Shown: positions 38,871 to 48,055 of the stretch, one piece after another
How positions within the stretch are numbered: position 1 is the stretch's first letter
Layout: each line of letters opens with the position of its first letter
NCBI RefSeq assembly: GCF_001660815.1
Contig: NZ_LYMI01000028.1
Location: forward strand, 1 to 56,961
Length of the DNA stretch: 56,961 nucleotides
Direction of reading: 5' to 3'
From: Xanthomonas nasturtii
GTDB lineage: Bacteria; Pseudomonadota; Gammaproteobacteria; Xanthomonadales; Xanthomonadaceae
Made by a program: the position numbers and the translations under genes
Notes under the pieces: model-generated
The model's input: the letters and a program-made list of their open reading frames with translations, nothing else
The model's database searches: none
What the model was told of the DNA's origin: nothing

Positions 38871-39731
38871 CTAGCTCAACAACGCCCCCAACCGCTGCGC
38901 CGCCTGCTTCAGCGGTTCCAGCAGCTGCGTCTGCATCGTCTGCAGGCTCACGCGTCCGGCTTGCGCACCGATGTTGAGCGCGGCGATCACCTCACCGCGC
39001 AGGTTACGCACCGGCACGGCGATCGAGCGCAGGCCGATTTCCAGTTCCTGATCGGTCAGGCACATGCCTTCGCGGCGCGTGCGCGCCAGCACGTCCAGCA
39101 GTGCCGAGGCCTGGGTCACGGTGCGATCGGTGCGCGGACGCAAGGTGGTGCGTTCCAGATACGCCTGCAAGGTGTCGCCGGGCAGGGCGGCCAGCAGCAC
39201 CCGGCCCATCGAGGTGCAATAGGCCGGCAGCCGCGTGCCCGGGCGCAGCCCGATCGACATGATGCGTACCGTTTCCGCACGTGCCACATACAGCAGGTCG
39301 TCGCCATCCAGCACGCCGAGTGAGCACGATTCGTGCAGTTGGTCGCGCAGCCCGTCCAGCACCGGCTGCGCTGCTGCGGTCATCGACGAAGACGCCGCGT
39401 AGGCCCCGCCGATGCCCAGCACGCGCGGCAGCAACACATAGCCACGCCCTTGCTCGCCGACATAGCCCAGCTTGGCCAGCGTATGCAGCACCCGCCGCAC
39501 CGCCGCGCGCGAGATGCCGGTTTCCAGGCTGATCTGCGACATCGTCACTTCGCGCGCGTGCTGGGCGAACACGCTCAGTACCACCAGCCCGCGGCCCAGC
39601 GAGGTCATGAAGTCCGGGTCGCCCTGGGCGGCGGCGATCTGCTGCATCAGCTCGTGCGGCAGACCGCGCTCGCTACCGGCCGCAACGGCGGGGGCGGGAC
39701 GTTTGCGGCGGTTGGAGGCGGGCTCGGGCAT
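38871..39731 (-). CDS. pcaR: IclR-family regulator of the pca genes (PcaR-like)
   Basis: A ~286-aa regulator. The N-terminal winged helix (HAREVTMSQISLETGISRAA, VRRVLHTLAKLGYVGEQGRG) and the IclR effector domain (MSIGLRPGTRLPAYCTSMGR, RREGMCLTDQELEIGLRSIA) are clear. It lies at the end of the pca operon on the opposite strand. Operators of the PcaR type upstream of pcaI (30616-30651) make it the natural regulator, sensing beta-ketoadipate or protocatechuate. ATG 39731 is chosen (MPEPASNRRKRPAPAV); upstream starts at 39761 and 39779 are possible. Confidence 0.85.
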   Translation of the reverse strand: MPEPASNRRKRPAPAVAAGSERGLPHELMQQIAAAQGDPDFMTSLGRGLVVLSVFAQHAREVTMSQISLETGISRAAVRRVLHTLAKLGYVGEQGRGYVLLPRVLGIGGAYAASSSMTAAAQPVLDGLRDQLHESCSLGVLDGDDLLYVARAETVRIMSIGLRPGTRLPAYCTSMGRVLLAALPGDTLQAYLERTTLRPRTDRTVTQASALLDVLARTRREGMCLTDQELEIGLRSIAVPVRNLRGEVIAALNIGAQAGRVSLQTMQTQLLEPLKQAAQRLGALLS

Positions 39732-39879
39732 AGGAGTACGGTGCTGACAGGTCCTGTGCATGGTAAGCGCTCGCGCCACTGCATGCCCCCGCTCACAGTC
39801 TGTGCGTGGGCATGTAAGCGCTTCACCCTGCTTGCCGCATAATCGTGGCTGGTTTGTTCCGGATCGGTGCGCTTAGTCC

Positions 39880-40740
39880 ATGAAAACCCCCAAGGGCCTG
39901 CAACCGCTGATCGACGATGGCGTCATCGACGAAGTGTTGCGACCACTGAAGAGCGGCAAGGAAGCATCCGTCTACGTGGTCAGCGCAGGCGCCGACATCC
40001 TGTGCGCCAAGGTCTACAAGGACATGGCGCAACGCAGTTTCCAGGCGCGCGTGCAATACCAGGAAGGCCGCAAGGTGCGTGGCAGCCGTCAGGCGCGTGC
40101 GATGGGCAAGGCCACCAAGTTCGGCCGCAAGGAAGCCGAGACCGCCTGGAAGAACACCGAAGCCGATGCGCTCTACCAGCTGGTGGACGCCGGCGTGCAC
40201 GTGCCCAAGCCGCGCGGCTACTTCCACGGCGTGCTGCTGATGGACCTGGTCACCGACGAAGCCGGCCACAGCGCACCGCGGCTGGGCGAAGTGGAACTGG
40301 AGCCGGAGCAGGCGCGCGACTTCCACACCAGCCTGATCGGCGACGTGGTCAAGATGCTGTCGCTGGGCCTGGTGCACGGCGATCTGTCCGAATACAACGT
40401 GCTGGTCTCGCCCGAGGGCCCGGTGGTGATCGACTTCCCGCAGGTGGTCAGCGCGGCCGGCAACAATGCCGCGCGCGACATGCTACTGCGCGACGTGCAC
40501 AACCTGCGCGACTGCCTGGGCCGCTTCGCACCGGAGCTGCTGGACACCTATTACGGCGAAGAAATGTGGGCGCTGTTCGAGAAGGGCGAGTTGCGCCCGG
40601 ACAGTACGCTCACCGGCCGCTTCAAGTTCGACACCAAGCGCGCCGACGTGCGCGCCATCCGCGCTTCGATCGAAGACGCACGCCAGGAAAATCTCATCCG
40701 CCAGCAAGGCCGCGAGGCCGCTGCCGAAGACAATGACTGA
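39880..40740 (+). CDS. RIO-type serine kinase
   Basis: A 286-aa RIO1-like atypical kinase. The nucleotide-binding stretch is LKSGKEASVYVVSAGADILC, followed by AKVYK with the catalytic Lys. The catalytic loop is LVHGDLSEYNVLV with Asp168, and the metal-binding Asp185 lies in VVIDFPQ. RIO kinases in bacteria are of uncertain function; archaeal and eukaryotic members act in ribosome assembly. The start is ATG 39880. It is divergent from pcaR with about 150 bases between. Confidence 0.92.
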   Translation: MKTPKGLQPLIDDGVIDEVLRPLKSGKEASVYVVSAGADILCAKVYKDMAQRSFQARVQYQEGRKVRGSRQARAMGKATKFGRKEAETAWKNTEADALYQLVDAGVHVPKPRGYFHGVLLMDLVTDEAGHSAPRLGEVELEPEQARDFHTSLIGDVVKMLSLGLVHGDLSEYNVLVSPEGPVVIDFPQVVSAAGNNAARDMLLRDVHNLRDCLGRFAPELLDTYYGEEMWALFEKGELRPDSTLTGRFKFDTKRADVRAIRASIEDARQENLIRQQGREAAAEDND

Positions 40741-41401
40741 TAACTGCAAACACCGCTGCTAGGCGTACCGCCAGGCGCGCGTGGTCGGTGTGTTCGACGC
40801 GGTCTGCCTCGCTGCGGACATGGCGGTTATCAGCGCGCTATGCGCAGTCGCCTGTTGAGTGCTCGCGACGTGTGATCAGCCGCTCTGGCGGGGTGTAGTG
40901 CTGGCGATGGCGCACGCGCATGTCATGCGCCGAACAGACGACAGGCGCGACGCTTCAGTAGCCACGTCTTACGCCGGGCGCCGCCACTGCACGCTGCATG
41001 TCGCTTGCTGTATGTCGCTCGCCGCACCAACTTCACCAACCCCCGCTGCACCTGCCTGATGCGCAGCGTCCGACGCAGCGCCGTGCTTCCGGCCCTGCGT
41101 CGTCCCTTGGTGCGATCTCACCAGCGCGCGCTGTCGCGTGTCGCTGCGGCCTGCGGGTAGGCCCTGCATCAGTGCACCGGTTGCGATGCAGCGCAGCAAA
41201 CCCTCGCCCCTCGCGCTGGATCGCATCCACGCTCGCCAACCGCGCAGGCTGTCTCGGCGCGACGACATGGCCGGGCAGCACCAGGGTTGCGCCGGTCTAT
41301 GCAGCCATGCCACTACGCCAGGCAAAAACCGTTCGCGACTGAGATAGTGATGGGTCGTAACTCTCTGGCAGGCTCGGCCCTTGTCTTCCGGAGAGTTCGT
41401 C
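40741..41401. other. Gene-free stretch after the RIO kinase gene
   Basis: About 660 bases with no reading frame of convincing composition on either strand. No terminator with a T tract follows the kinase gene. It precedes a decayed esterase gene, so it may be degenerate former coding DNA. Confidence 0.35.
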
Positions 41402-42140
41402 ATGTCGTTTGATCCCGATGTCGTGCGTCTGTTCGCCCAGCTGCAAGAGGCAGCGCAACCGCCCATGGAAACCCTGCCGGTCGAAGGCGCGCGCCCGCTG
41501 CCAGCTGCTGGCCATCCATTATCGGCTCGCCCCGGAACACCCCGCACCCGCAGGCGTGGAAGATGTCATCGCCACCCTGCGATGGGTGGTCGCCCAGCCC
41601 GCCGCGGTGGGTGCCGATGTGCAGCGGCTGGCGATCTTCGGCGACAGCAACGGTGGCGCCATGGCCGCCGTTGCGGCGCTGGCCGCGCGCGATGCCGGAA
41701 TCGCCTTGCGCTGTCAGTTGCTGGTATATCCGCTCACCGACGCACGCCAGGACAACGGGCTGTATCCATCGCGTTCGCTCAATGCCGGCTTGCCGCCGCT
41801 GACCGCAGCGGCGGTGCACTTCTTCAACCGTCACCTGGTGCCCGACATGGCGGTCGCCAACGACTGGCGCGTCTCGCCGATGCTGGTGCCGGACGTTGCC
41901 GGCGTTGCGCCTGCACTGGTCGTCGTGGGCGACCGCGACATGCTCTACGACGAAGGCCGCGCCTATGCCGAACGTCTGCGTGCCTGCGGCGTAGAAGTCA
42001 CGCTGCACAGCTTTCCCGGCATGATCCACGGCTTCATCAACATGGGCGGGGTCCTGCGCGCGGCGGACGAAACGCTGGAGCTGGCGGCGTTGACGCTACG
42101 CCAGCGCCTGCTGCCCGCGATCGAACGCAGGGCTGCATGA
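41402..42140 (+). pseudogene. Decayed HSL-family esterase (alpha/beta hydrolase)
   Basis: It starts MSFDPDVVRLFAQLQEAAQP in one frame. From ~41505 another frame reads CQLLAIHYRLAPEHPAPAGV, the nucleophile elbow RLAIFGDSNGGAMAAVAALA and the C-terminal FPGMIHGFINMGG with the catalytic His. The region between, which should contain the HGGG oxyanion-hole motif (some 80 residues), is missing and the frame changes there. An internal deletion therefore probably inactivated it. From the GDS elbow onward the sequence is intact. Confidence 0.7.
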
Positions 42141-42430
42141 CACCGTGCGGCAGCCGTGTCGCTACACGTGTTGCCGCAGCGGCGGCGAGCGATCGGACTT
42201 TGTCCTGCGCCAGTCACTCACTGCGCGCGCGCGATGCGACAACTGCCTGCAACCATCGCGTCGGTGCAGTGCCCGGCGCCACCCGATCGCTGCCCGCAAC
42301 GATGGCTGCGGCGACATTCTCGGTCGCGCGCAGCCGTGGCCGGCAAGCGCGCCGGCTTCACGCGTTTGAGTGTCGAAGACACGCAGCGACTCGACGTTGC
42401 GATGCAACGCTGCCTATCGGCAATTGCCGA

Positions 42431-43141
42431 TCAGAAATTGAACCGGAATGTGGTCATCAACACGTGGTTCTCGCGATCTACCGCACGCGTGTTGACGAAC
42501 TGATTCAGATAACCGATATCGGCGTTGGCAATGGCATTGAATTTCCAGTTGATGCCGACAAAGGCGCGGTTCTGGTCGAGACCGCGGCGCGCCCCCCATT
42601 GCGTCTGATCCAGATTGACGAACAGTTCGTTGAACGCCACCCAGGACAGTTGCGGACTGAACCGGCTCGGGTGTACCGCCCGGATCATCTGCCGCACGCG
42701 ATAGCCTTCATCGCTGAAGTCTTCGCGGTGGCGCTGTTCCAGACGCGTCCGGCTGGTAATGGTGATATTGGCAATCGGGTCGAACTGGTATTGAAATTGC
42801 CCCCACCAGCGATTTTCGCGATTGGACGGCTGCCCGGCCGGATGGCTGATGATGGTGTCGTAGCCCATCCAGACACTGGCCTTGGCATTGAGTCGATAGA
42901 ACACCGCAGGGCGCAAAATCAGCTGGTCGAACTGCTCGCCTTCCTCGCGCCAGCGCGGGTGCACATCCATGCTCCAGTACAGGTTTTCGACCGGCAGCTT
43001 GCCCTGCGCATAAATGCTCAGCCAGTAACGCCCGTCTTCTTCGGTATTGGCCTGCGCCGGCGAAGTACTCGCCAGTGTCAGCAACAGGAAGGGGCAGGCG
43101 AAGCGAAATGTTGCCGTCAGTAACGTGCCAAATGCGTTCAT
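42431..43141 (-). CDS. DUF2490-type outer-membrane protein
   Basis: A 236-aa precursor with a signal peptide (FACPFLLLTLASTSPAQA). It is followed by amphipathic beta strands (RYWLSIYAQGKLPVENLYWS, WWGQFQYQFDPIANITITSR, TRLEQRHREDFSDEGYRVRQ) and ends in FRFNF, a C-terminal Phe typical of BAM-inserted beta barrels. The layout is that of DUF2490, a small porin-like family without defined substrate. ATG 43141 is the start. It is transcribed alone between the esterase remnant and mnmG. Confidence 0.82.
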   Translation of the reverse strand: MNAFGTLLTATFRFACPFLLLTLASTSPAQANTEEDGRYWLSIYAQGKLPVENLYWSMDVHPRWREEGEQFDQLILRPAVFYRLNAKASVWMGYDTIISHPAGQPSNRENRWWGQFQYQFDPIANITITSRTRLEQRHREDFSDEGYRVRQMIRAVHPSRFSPQLSWVAFNELFVNLDQTQWGARRGLDQNRAFVGINWKFNAIANADIGYLNQFVNTRAVDRENHVLMTTFRFNF

Positions 43142-43347
43142 TTAGTGAAATGTGTCGGCGTTGGCAAATCATAGCAACAACTTTTGAGTTTGCTTCGACC
43201 GTTTGGTTGGCTCAAATCGCCTTTGCTCGCCCGGGTCTTCGTGAATCGGGCCATTCCATCGTTTTGTGCTGAAGCAGCGGTGACTGCGGTCTTCAAAACA
43301 GGTGTGACCGGCCGATCGCCGACGACGGACAGCGACCGGCGTGTCGA

Positions 43348-45252
43348 TTACGCCACCTGGCTGCGCCGCGCGCGCTCCAGATGCACCAGCAGCAGCGAGA
43401 TCGCCGCCGGCGTCATGCCGGGAATGCGTTGCGCCTGGCCAATATGCTGCGGGCGCACGCGTTCGAGCTTCTGTTGCACTTCGATCGACAGGCCGCGCAC
43501 GCCGGCATAATCGAAGCCGTCGGGGATCGGCGTGGTTTCGTGACGTTGCTGCCGCGCGATATCGTCGCGCTGGCGATCCAGATAACCGGCGTACTTGACG
43601 CTGATCTCGACCTGCTCGGCCACCTGCGCATCGTCCACGCCCGGTCCCAGCGACGGCACCCGCATCAAGCTGGCGTAGTTGAGCTCGGGGCGCTTGATCA
43701 GATCCAGCACGTTGGTCTCGCGGCTGACCGCCACGCCCAGCGCGTCGGCCACCTCGCGGCCGAGGGCATTGCCCGGCGTCGCCCAGAGCGCCGACAAGCG
43801 CGCCGTTTCGCGGTGCACCGCCTCCTGCTTGTGCGCGAACCGCGCCCAGCGTGCGTCGTCGACCAAGCCCATCTCCCGACCGACCCCGGTCAGGCGCGCA
43901 TCGGCGTTGTCCTCGCGCAGCTGCAGCCGGTATTCGGCCCGGCTGGTGAACATGCGGTACGGCTCGGTGGTGCCGTGGGTGATCAGATCGTCGACCAGCA
44001 CGCCCAGGTACGCCTCGTCGCGGCGCGGCGACCACGCCGGCAGGCCCTGCACGCGGCGCGCCGCATTGAGCCCGGCCAGCAGGCCCTGCGCGGCGGCTTC
44101 TTCGTAACCGGTGGTGCCGTTGATCTGCCCGGCGAAGAACAGCCCGCCCACCGCCTTGGTTTCCAACGAGGCCTTGAGCCCGCGCGGGTCGAAGAAGTCG
44201 TACTCGATGGCGTAGCCGGGGCGGGTGATATGCGCGTTTGCAAAGCCGCGAATCGAGCGCACCAGCGCCAGCTGCACATCGAAAGGCAGCGAGGTGGAAA
44301 TGCCGTTGGGATAGATCTCGGTGACTTCCAGGCCTTCGGGCTCGACGAAGATCTGGTGGCTGGTCTTCTCTGCGAAGCGCACCACCTTGTCTTCGATCGA
44401 CGGGCAGTAGCGTGGGCCGATGCCTTCGATCTGCCCCGAATACAGCGGCGAGCGATGCAGCGCGCTGCGGATGATGTCGTGGGTCTGCTCGGTGGTGTGG
44501 GTGATCCAGCAGCTGACCTGGCGCGGATGGTCGCTGCGCTGGCCCATGAACGACATCACCGGCAGCGGGTCGTCGCCGGGTTGTTCGGTCATCACGCCGT
44601 AGTCGAGCGTGCGCCCATCGATGCGCGGCGGCGTGCCGGTTTTGAGCCGGTCGATCGCGAACGGCCGCTCGCGCAGGCGTGCGGCCAGCGTGGTGGCCGG
44701 TGGGTCACCCATGCGCCCGGCCGCGTACTGGGTTTCGCCGACATGGATCTTGCCGGCCAAAAACGTCCCGGCGGTCAGCACCACCGCCGGGGCCTCGAAG
44801 CGCAGCCCGGTCTGAGTGATGACCCCGCGCACGCTGTCTGCTTCGGTGGCGCCGTTGTGGATGATCAGATCGTCCACCGCCGCCTGGAACACGGTCAGGT
44901 TGGGCTGGGCTTCGACGATGCGGCGGATCGCGTTGCGATAGAGGTTGCGGTCGGCCTGGCAGCGGGTGGCCCGCACCGCCGGCCCCTTGGAGGCATTGAG
45001 CGTGCGCCACTGGATGCCGGCCAGATCCGCTGCGCGGGCCATCGCGCCGCCGAGCGCGTCGATCTCCTTGACCAGGTGCCCCTTGCCGATCCCGCCGATG
45101 GCCGGGTTGCAGCTCATCGCGCCCACCGTCTCGATGTTGTGGGTGAGCAGCAAGGTGCGCGTACCGGCGCGGGCAGACGCCAGTGCGGCCTCGGTGCCGG
45201 CGTGGCCGCCGCCGATCACGATGACGTCGTAGCGATAGAAAGAGTCGGACAT
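43348..45252 (-). CDS. mnmG: tRNA uridine 5-carboxymethylaminomethyl modification enzyme
   Basis: MnmG (GidA), with MnmE, installs the cmnm5 group on U34 of certain tRNAs. The 634-aa length is normal. The FAD motif is [20 protein letters not shown]. Family segments include [20 protein letters not shown], the redox Cys in [16 protein letters not shown] and YCPSIEDKV, and the C-terminal [20 protein letters not shown]. The start is ATG 45252. A CRP/Clp-type palindrome lies 81 bases upstream (45333-45354). Confidence 0.97.
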   Translation of the reverse strand: MSDSFYRYDVIVIGGGHAGTEAALASARAGTRTLLLTHNIETVGAMSCNPAIGGIGKGHLVKEIDALGGAMARAADLAGIQWRTLNASKGPAVRATRCQADRNLYRNAIRRIVEAQPNLTVFQAAVDDLIIHNGATEADSVRGVITQTGLRFEAPAVVLTAGTFLAGKIHVGETQYAAGRMGDPPATTLAARLRERPFAIDRLKTGTPPRIDGRTLDYGVMTEQPGDDPLPVMSFMGQRSDHPRQVSCWITHTTEQTHDIIRSALHRSPLYSGQIEGIGPRYCPSIEDKVVRFAEKTSHQIFVEPEGLEVTEIYPNGISTSLPFDVQLALVRSIRGFANAHITRPGYAIEYDFFDPRGLKASLETKAVGGLFFAGQINGTTGYEEAAAQGLLAGLNAARRVQGLPAWSPRRDEAYLGVLVDDLITHGTTEPYRMFTSRAEYRLQLREDNADARLTGVGREMGLVDDARWARFAHKQEAVHRETARLSALWATPGNALGREVADALGVAVSRETNVLDLIKRPELNYASLMRVPSLGPGVDDAQVAEQVEISVKYAGYLDRQRDDIARQQRHETTPIPDGFDYAGVRGLSIEVQQKLERVRPQHIGQAQRIPGMTPAAISLLLVHLERARRSQVA

Positions 45253-45332
45253 GGGTGTGGACTGAGAGCGGAAAGGGGAAAACGGCCGCGGAAGTATCGG
45301 CTGAAGGGCAGTGAAGGTCATCAATTCATAAA

Positions 45333-45354
45333 AAATGTGACTCAAGTCACATTT
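45333..45354. promoter_or_regulatory. CRP/Clp-type binding site
   Basis: The perfect 10-bp inverted repeat AAATGTGACT-CA-AGTCACATTT contains TGTGA-N6-TCACA, the consensus core of the CRP family, which Xanthomonas Clp also recognises. It is placed between the mnmG start (minus) and the candidate sRNA (plus). If transcription to the right began near 45405, its centre would lie at about -61.5, the classical class I position. Confidence 0.75.
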
Positions 45355-45404
45355 CGCAACAGTGACCCTCAAGTTGGCATGTTTCGTGCGGATATCCCTA
45401 TTGC

Positions 45405-45522
45405 ACCTGTCGTGGCATTGCGACATGGGCGCAAAGGCTGGAATTGGAACAGGGGCCAGCCGCGCGTGCGATGGGGTAGCGTAAGGGTCGGTAGTCGGGG
45501 GACTGCCGACCCTTATTTTTTT
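45405..45522 (+). ncRNA. Candidate small RNA ending in a strong intrinsic terminator
   Basis: No gene on the plus strand precedes the terminator at 45483-45522, so it probably ends a short transcript. The ~118 bases can fold into three hairpins: TGTCG/CGACA at 45408-45425, GGCTGG/CCAGCC at 45436-45461, and the terminator. A TTGGCA element at 45374-45379 could serve as a -35 box, though the matching -10 (around CCTATT) is weak. The Clp-type palindrome just upstream suggests regulation. No reading frame is convincing. I do not recognise a known sRNA family. Confidence 0.5.
45483..45522 (+). terminator. Intrinsic terminator
   Basis: AAGGGTCGGTAGTC pairs with GACTGCCGACCCTT (14 pairs, one G-U) around a GGGG loop and is followed by ATTTTTTT. 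It is the strongest plus-strand terminator in the window. Confidence 0.85.
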
Positions 45523-45589
45523 CCGCGTAGGGGCCGCGGCTGGGCCTTGCCACGCTGCAGCGCTTGCAGAGCATCATCCAGACGAAAAC

Positions 45590-45617
45590 AGAAAGCCCCG
45601 GCGTGCCGGGGCTTTCT
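45590..45617. terminator. Perfect GC-rich hairpin, probable minus-strand terminator
   Basis: AGAAAGCCCCGGC-GT-GCCGGGGCTTTCT is a 13-bp perfect inverted repeat. Read on the minus strand it is followed by GTTTTCG, so it could end transcription coming from the lipoprotein gene. The plus strand lacks a T tract. The remaining bases of the 45253-45821 gap show no gene. Confidence 0.6.
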
Positions 45618-45821
45618 GCGTTGTAGGCGCCGATATCCGACAGGGCCGGAACAGGGGGGATCCAGATTTCCCTGTCGGACATCGACATGAGTCGGTCAGT
45701 GAGGCGGGCCCGGTCAGAAGATGACGTGGCGGGTCACACAGAGCACCCAGCTTGCGGCCAATCGCTGGCTGAACGCAAGCCCCCAATGTCTTCAATTGTG
45801 GGCCGTGTCGCAGTCAGGAGC

Positions 45822-46295
45822 TCAAGGAATCTGCCCGCGTGTGTTACGTGGTGCGGTTTGCCGTTGGATCTCACGGATCACCCGTGGCGGTGCGCCGATC
45901 CGCGGCGGTGGCCGCGATGGCGGTGCACCGGTGGCCGGTGGCCGGTTGGGCCGCTGCGGACGTGAGCCGCCGGGGCGCGGACCGTTGTTGAACGAGCCGT
46001 TCGGACGTGGCGGGCGGTACTGCGGGCGGCGATCGTTCTGCCGGTAGTAGTAACCGCCGCCGCCGCGATAGACCGGGTACACCGGATAGTCGTACAGGCC
46101 GATCGACCCGGCGCCATAGCCATACGGCACACCGTACGGGCTGCCGTACCAGTAAGGCGAGTAGCCGGGTGGATAGCGATACTGCACGGCAGGGGCACCA
46201 CGGTAATAGCCGCCCGACCCACCGCCGGTGTAGTCGTACGTTGCGCAGCCACCCAGGGCCAGCAGCCCGGCGGCAAAGATCAGACGGAATTTCAT
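45822..46295 (-). CDS. Tyr/Gly/Pro-rich lipoprotein
   Basis: A 157-aa precursor whose N-terminus MKFRLIFAAGLLALGGCATY has the lipobox LGGC. The mature part is low-complexity: first Tyr/Gly/Pro-rich (YPPGYSPYWYGSPYGVPYGY), then Arg/Pro-rich (RPQYRPPRPNGSFNNGPRPG). Such proteins are envelope-associated and intrinsically disordered, with no assigned role. The start ATG 46295 follows AGGAGGG. It is transcribed alone, divergent from the dehydratase gene. Confidence 0.8.
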   Translation of the reverse strand: MKFRLIFAAGLLALGGCATYDYTGGGSGGYYRGAPAVQYRYPPGYSPYWYGSPYGVPYGYGAGSIGLYDYPVYPVYRGGGGYYYRQNDRRPQYRPPRPNGSFNNGPRPGGSRPQRPNRPPATGAPPSRPPPRIGAPPRVIREIQRQTAPRNTRGQIP

Positions 46296-46451
46296 GAATG
46301 GTGCCCTCCTGCAACCATGGTGTCACTTTCGAACCGATGCATTGAATCGGTCCTTAATTGTGCGGCAACGCGGCGCTTCGTCATCGATCCAGCATGCGCG
46401 GCGGCAGTGCGTGCGACCCGTGAAGAGGGGGCATACGTTAATCTTGCAGGC

Positions 46452-47411
46452 ATGATCGATCCGGTCCCTCTTGCCCATTCCGACGTCCTGCAAGCCGCTG
46501 CGCGGATCGCGCCGCACTGCGCGCCGACACCGTTGCTGACCTCGCATAGCCTGGATGCGCTCAGCGGCGCGCAGTTGTTCTTCAAGGCCGAGCATCTGCA
46601 GCGCAGTGGCGCATTCAAGTTCCGCGGCGCCTGTAATGCGGTGTGGTCGCTGCCGGACGCGCTGGCAGCGCGCGGTGTGGTGACCCATTCGTCCGGCAAT
46701 CATGGCGCGGCACTGGCGCTCGCCGCACGCACGCGTGGCATTGGCTGCCACGTGGTGGTGCCCGAAGGCGCGGTGGCGGCCAAGCTGGCCAATATCTCCC
46801 GCCACGGTGCCACGCTGTGGCGTTGCGCACCGACCATCGCCGCGCGCGAGCAGCTGTGCGCGCAGGTGCAGGCCAGCAGCGGCGCCACGCTGGTGCACCC
46901 GTACACCGATCCGGCCGTGATTGCCGGGCAGGGCACCGCCACGCTGGAGCTGCTGCATCAAAGCGATGGGCTGGACGTGCTGGTGGCGCCGGTCGGCGGT
47001 GGCGGGCTGGCGGCCGGGGCCGCGCTGGCGCTGGGTAACGCTCCGGGCTGCGCGCTGGTGCTGGCCGAGCCGGCTGGCGCGGCCGACACCGCGCGCTCGT
47101 TGGCGGCCGGGCAGCGGCTGGTCGATTTCGTTCCGGAGACCGTCTGCGACGGCCTGCGCGGCAGCCTGGGCGTGCCCAACTTCGCGCTGCTGCAGCAGGC
47201 CGGTGCACAGGTGATCACCGTCGACGATGCCGCGGTGGTGCAGGCGATGCGGTTGCTCTGGCAGGTGCTCAAGCAGGTGGTCGAGCCGTCGTCGGCGATC
47301 ACCCTGGCCGCGGTATTGGCCGAACCGGCACGCTTCGCCGGGCGGCGGGTAGGGCTGATCCTGTCCGGCGGCAATGTGGATCTGGATGCCTTGCCATGGG
47401 CTGCGGCGTGA
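46452..47411 (+). CDS. PLP-dependent serine/threonine dehydratase-family enzyme
   Basis: A 319-aa fold-type II enzyme. The PLP lysine is Lys56 in RSGAFKFRGACNAV, the cofactor loop is THSSGNHGAALALAA, and the phosphate-binding glycines are PVGGGGLAAG. The short length without a regulatory ACT domain fits catabolic threonine dehydratase or serine racemase; the two cannot be separated by eye. The start ATG 46452 follows GCAGG. Its end overlaps the next gene by 16 bases. Confidence 0.85.
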   Translation: MIDPVPLAHSDVLQAAARIAPHCAPTPLLTSHSLDALSGAQLFFKAEHLQRSGAFKFRGACNAVWSLPDALAARGVVTHSSGNHGAALALAARTRGIGCHVVVPEGAVAAKLANISRHGATLWRCAPTIAAREQLCAQVQASSGATLVHPYTDPAVIAGQGTATLELLHQSDGLDVLVAPVGGGGLAAGAALALGNAPGCALVLAEPAGAADTARSLAAGQRLVDFVPETVCDGLRGSLGVPNFALLQQAGAQVITVDDAAVVQAMRLLWQVLKQVVEPSSAITLAAVLAEPARFAGRRVGLILSGGNVDLDALPWAAA

Positions 47412-48013
47412 GCAGGCGCTCGCGCGGGCTCGGCCTGTGGGGCTGGGGTTGTCGGTTGTGCATGCTGGCGCTGATCTGGCTGGTGGCGGTGGCAGGCTGG
47501 ATTGTGTGGGTTGGCGACCGCGATCAGGCCGCGCCGGCCGATGTGATCATCGTGCTGGGTGCGGCCGCCTACGATGCGCGCCCTTCGCCGGTGTTCGAAG
47601 AACGCATCCGGCATGCGCTGGATCTATACGCGCAGGGCTATGCGCCACGGCTGTTGTTCACCGGCGGCTTCGGCAATGGTGCGCGCTTTGCCGAATCGCA
47701 GGTGGCCCGGCGCTATGCGCTGCGCCACGGCATCCCGCCGGAAGCCATCGTGATCGAAACCGCTTCACGCACCACCCGGCAGAATCTGGAACAGGCGCGC
47801 ACGCTGATGGAGCGGCACGGCATGCATCGGGCGATCATCGTCAGCGACCCGTTGCACATGGCGCGCGCGCTGCGGCTGAGCCAGGAGCTGGGCGTGGATG
47901 CGCTGGCCTCGTCCACGCCCAGCACGCGCTTTCGCAGCTTCCACACCAGTTGGCGCTTCCTGTTGCAGGAGGTCTATTACTTCCACCGCGATCTGGTGGT
48001 GCAAGGGCCGTGA
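47396..48013 (+). CDS. YdcF-like DUF218 membrane protein
   Basis: A 205-aa protein with one N-terminal membrane helix (LCMLALIWLVAVAGWIVWVG). It is followed by a DUF218 domain (DVIIVLGAAAYDARPSPVFE, LLFTGGFGNGARFAESQVAR, IVIETASRTTRQNLEQARTL, SDPLHMARA). The family (YdcF, SanA, ElyC) acts in envelope functions; biochemistry is little known. The start ATG 47396 lies inside the end of the dehydratase gene, indicating translational coupling. Confidence 0.87.
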   Translation: MGCGVSRRSRGLGLWGWGCRLCMLALIWLVAVAGWIVWVGDRDQAAPADVIIVLGAAAYDARPSPVFEERIRHALDLYAQGYAPRLLFTGGFGNGARFAESQVARRYALRHGIPPEAIVIETASRTTRQNLEQARTLMERHGMHRAIIVSDPLHMARALRLSQELGVDALASSTPSTRFRSFHTSWRFLLQEVYYFHRDLVVQGP

Positions 48014-48055
48014 CTGCGGGCCTATGATGCGGCTTTCCCAGCGGCAGGTTCGAGC

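Noticed and set aside
40969..41547. A 192-codon minus-strand frame in the gene-free stretch and the start of the esterase remnant
   Set aside because: Ser/Gly/Arg-rich, without motifs or a ribosome-binding site, and antisense to the remnant.
43381..45690. A 769-codon open frame opposite mnmG
   Set aside because: Shadow frame of mnmG; low-complexity composition and no recognisable domain.
45640..45760. Possible tRNA in the mnmG-lipoprotein gap
   Set aside because: I could not form a cloverleaf with a T-loop GTTCRA and matching acceptor stem. No tRNA or rRNA was found in the window.
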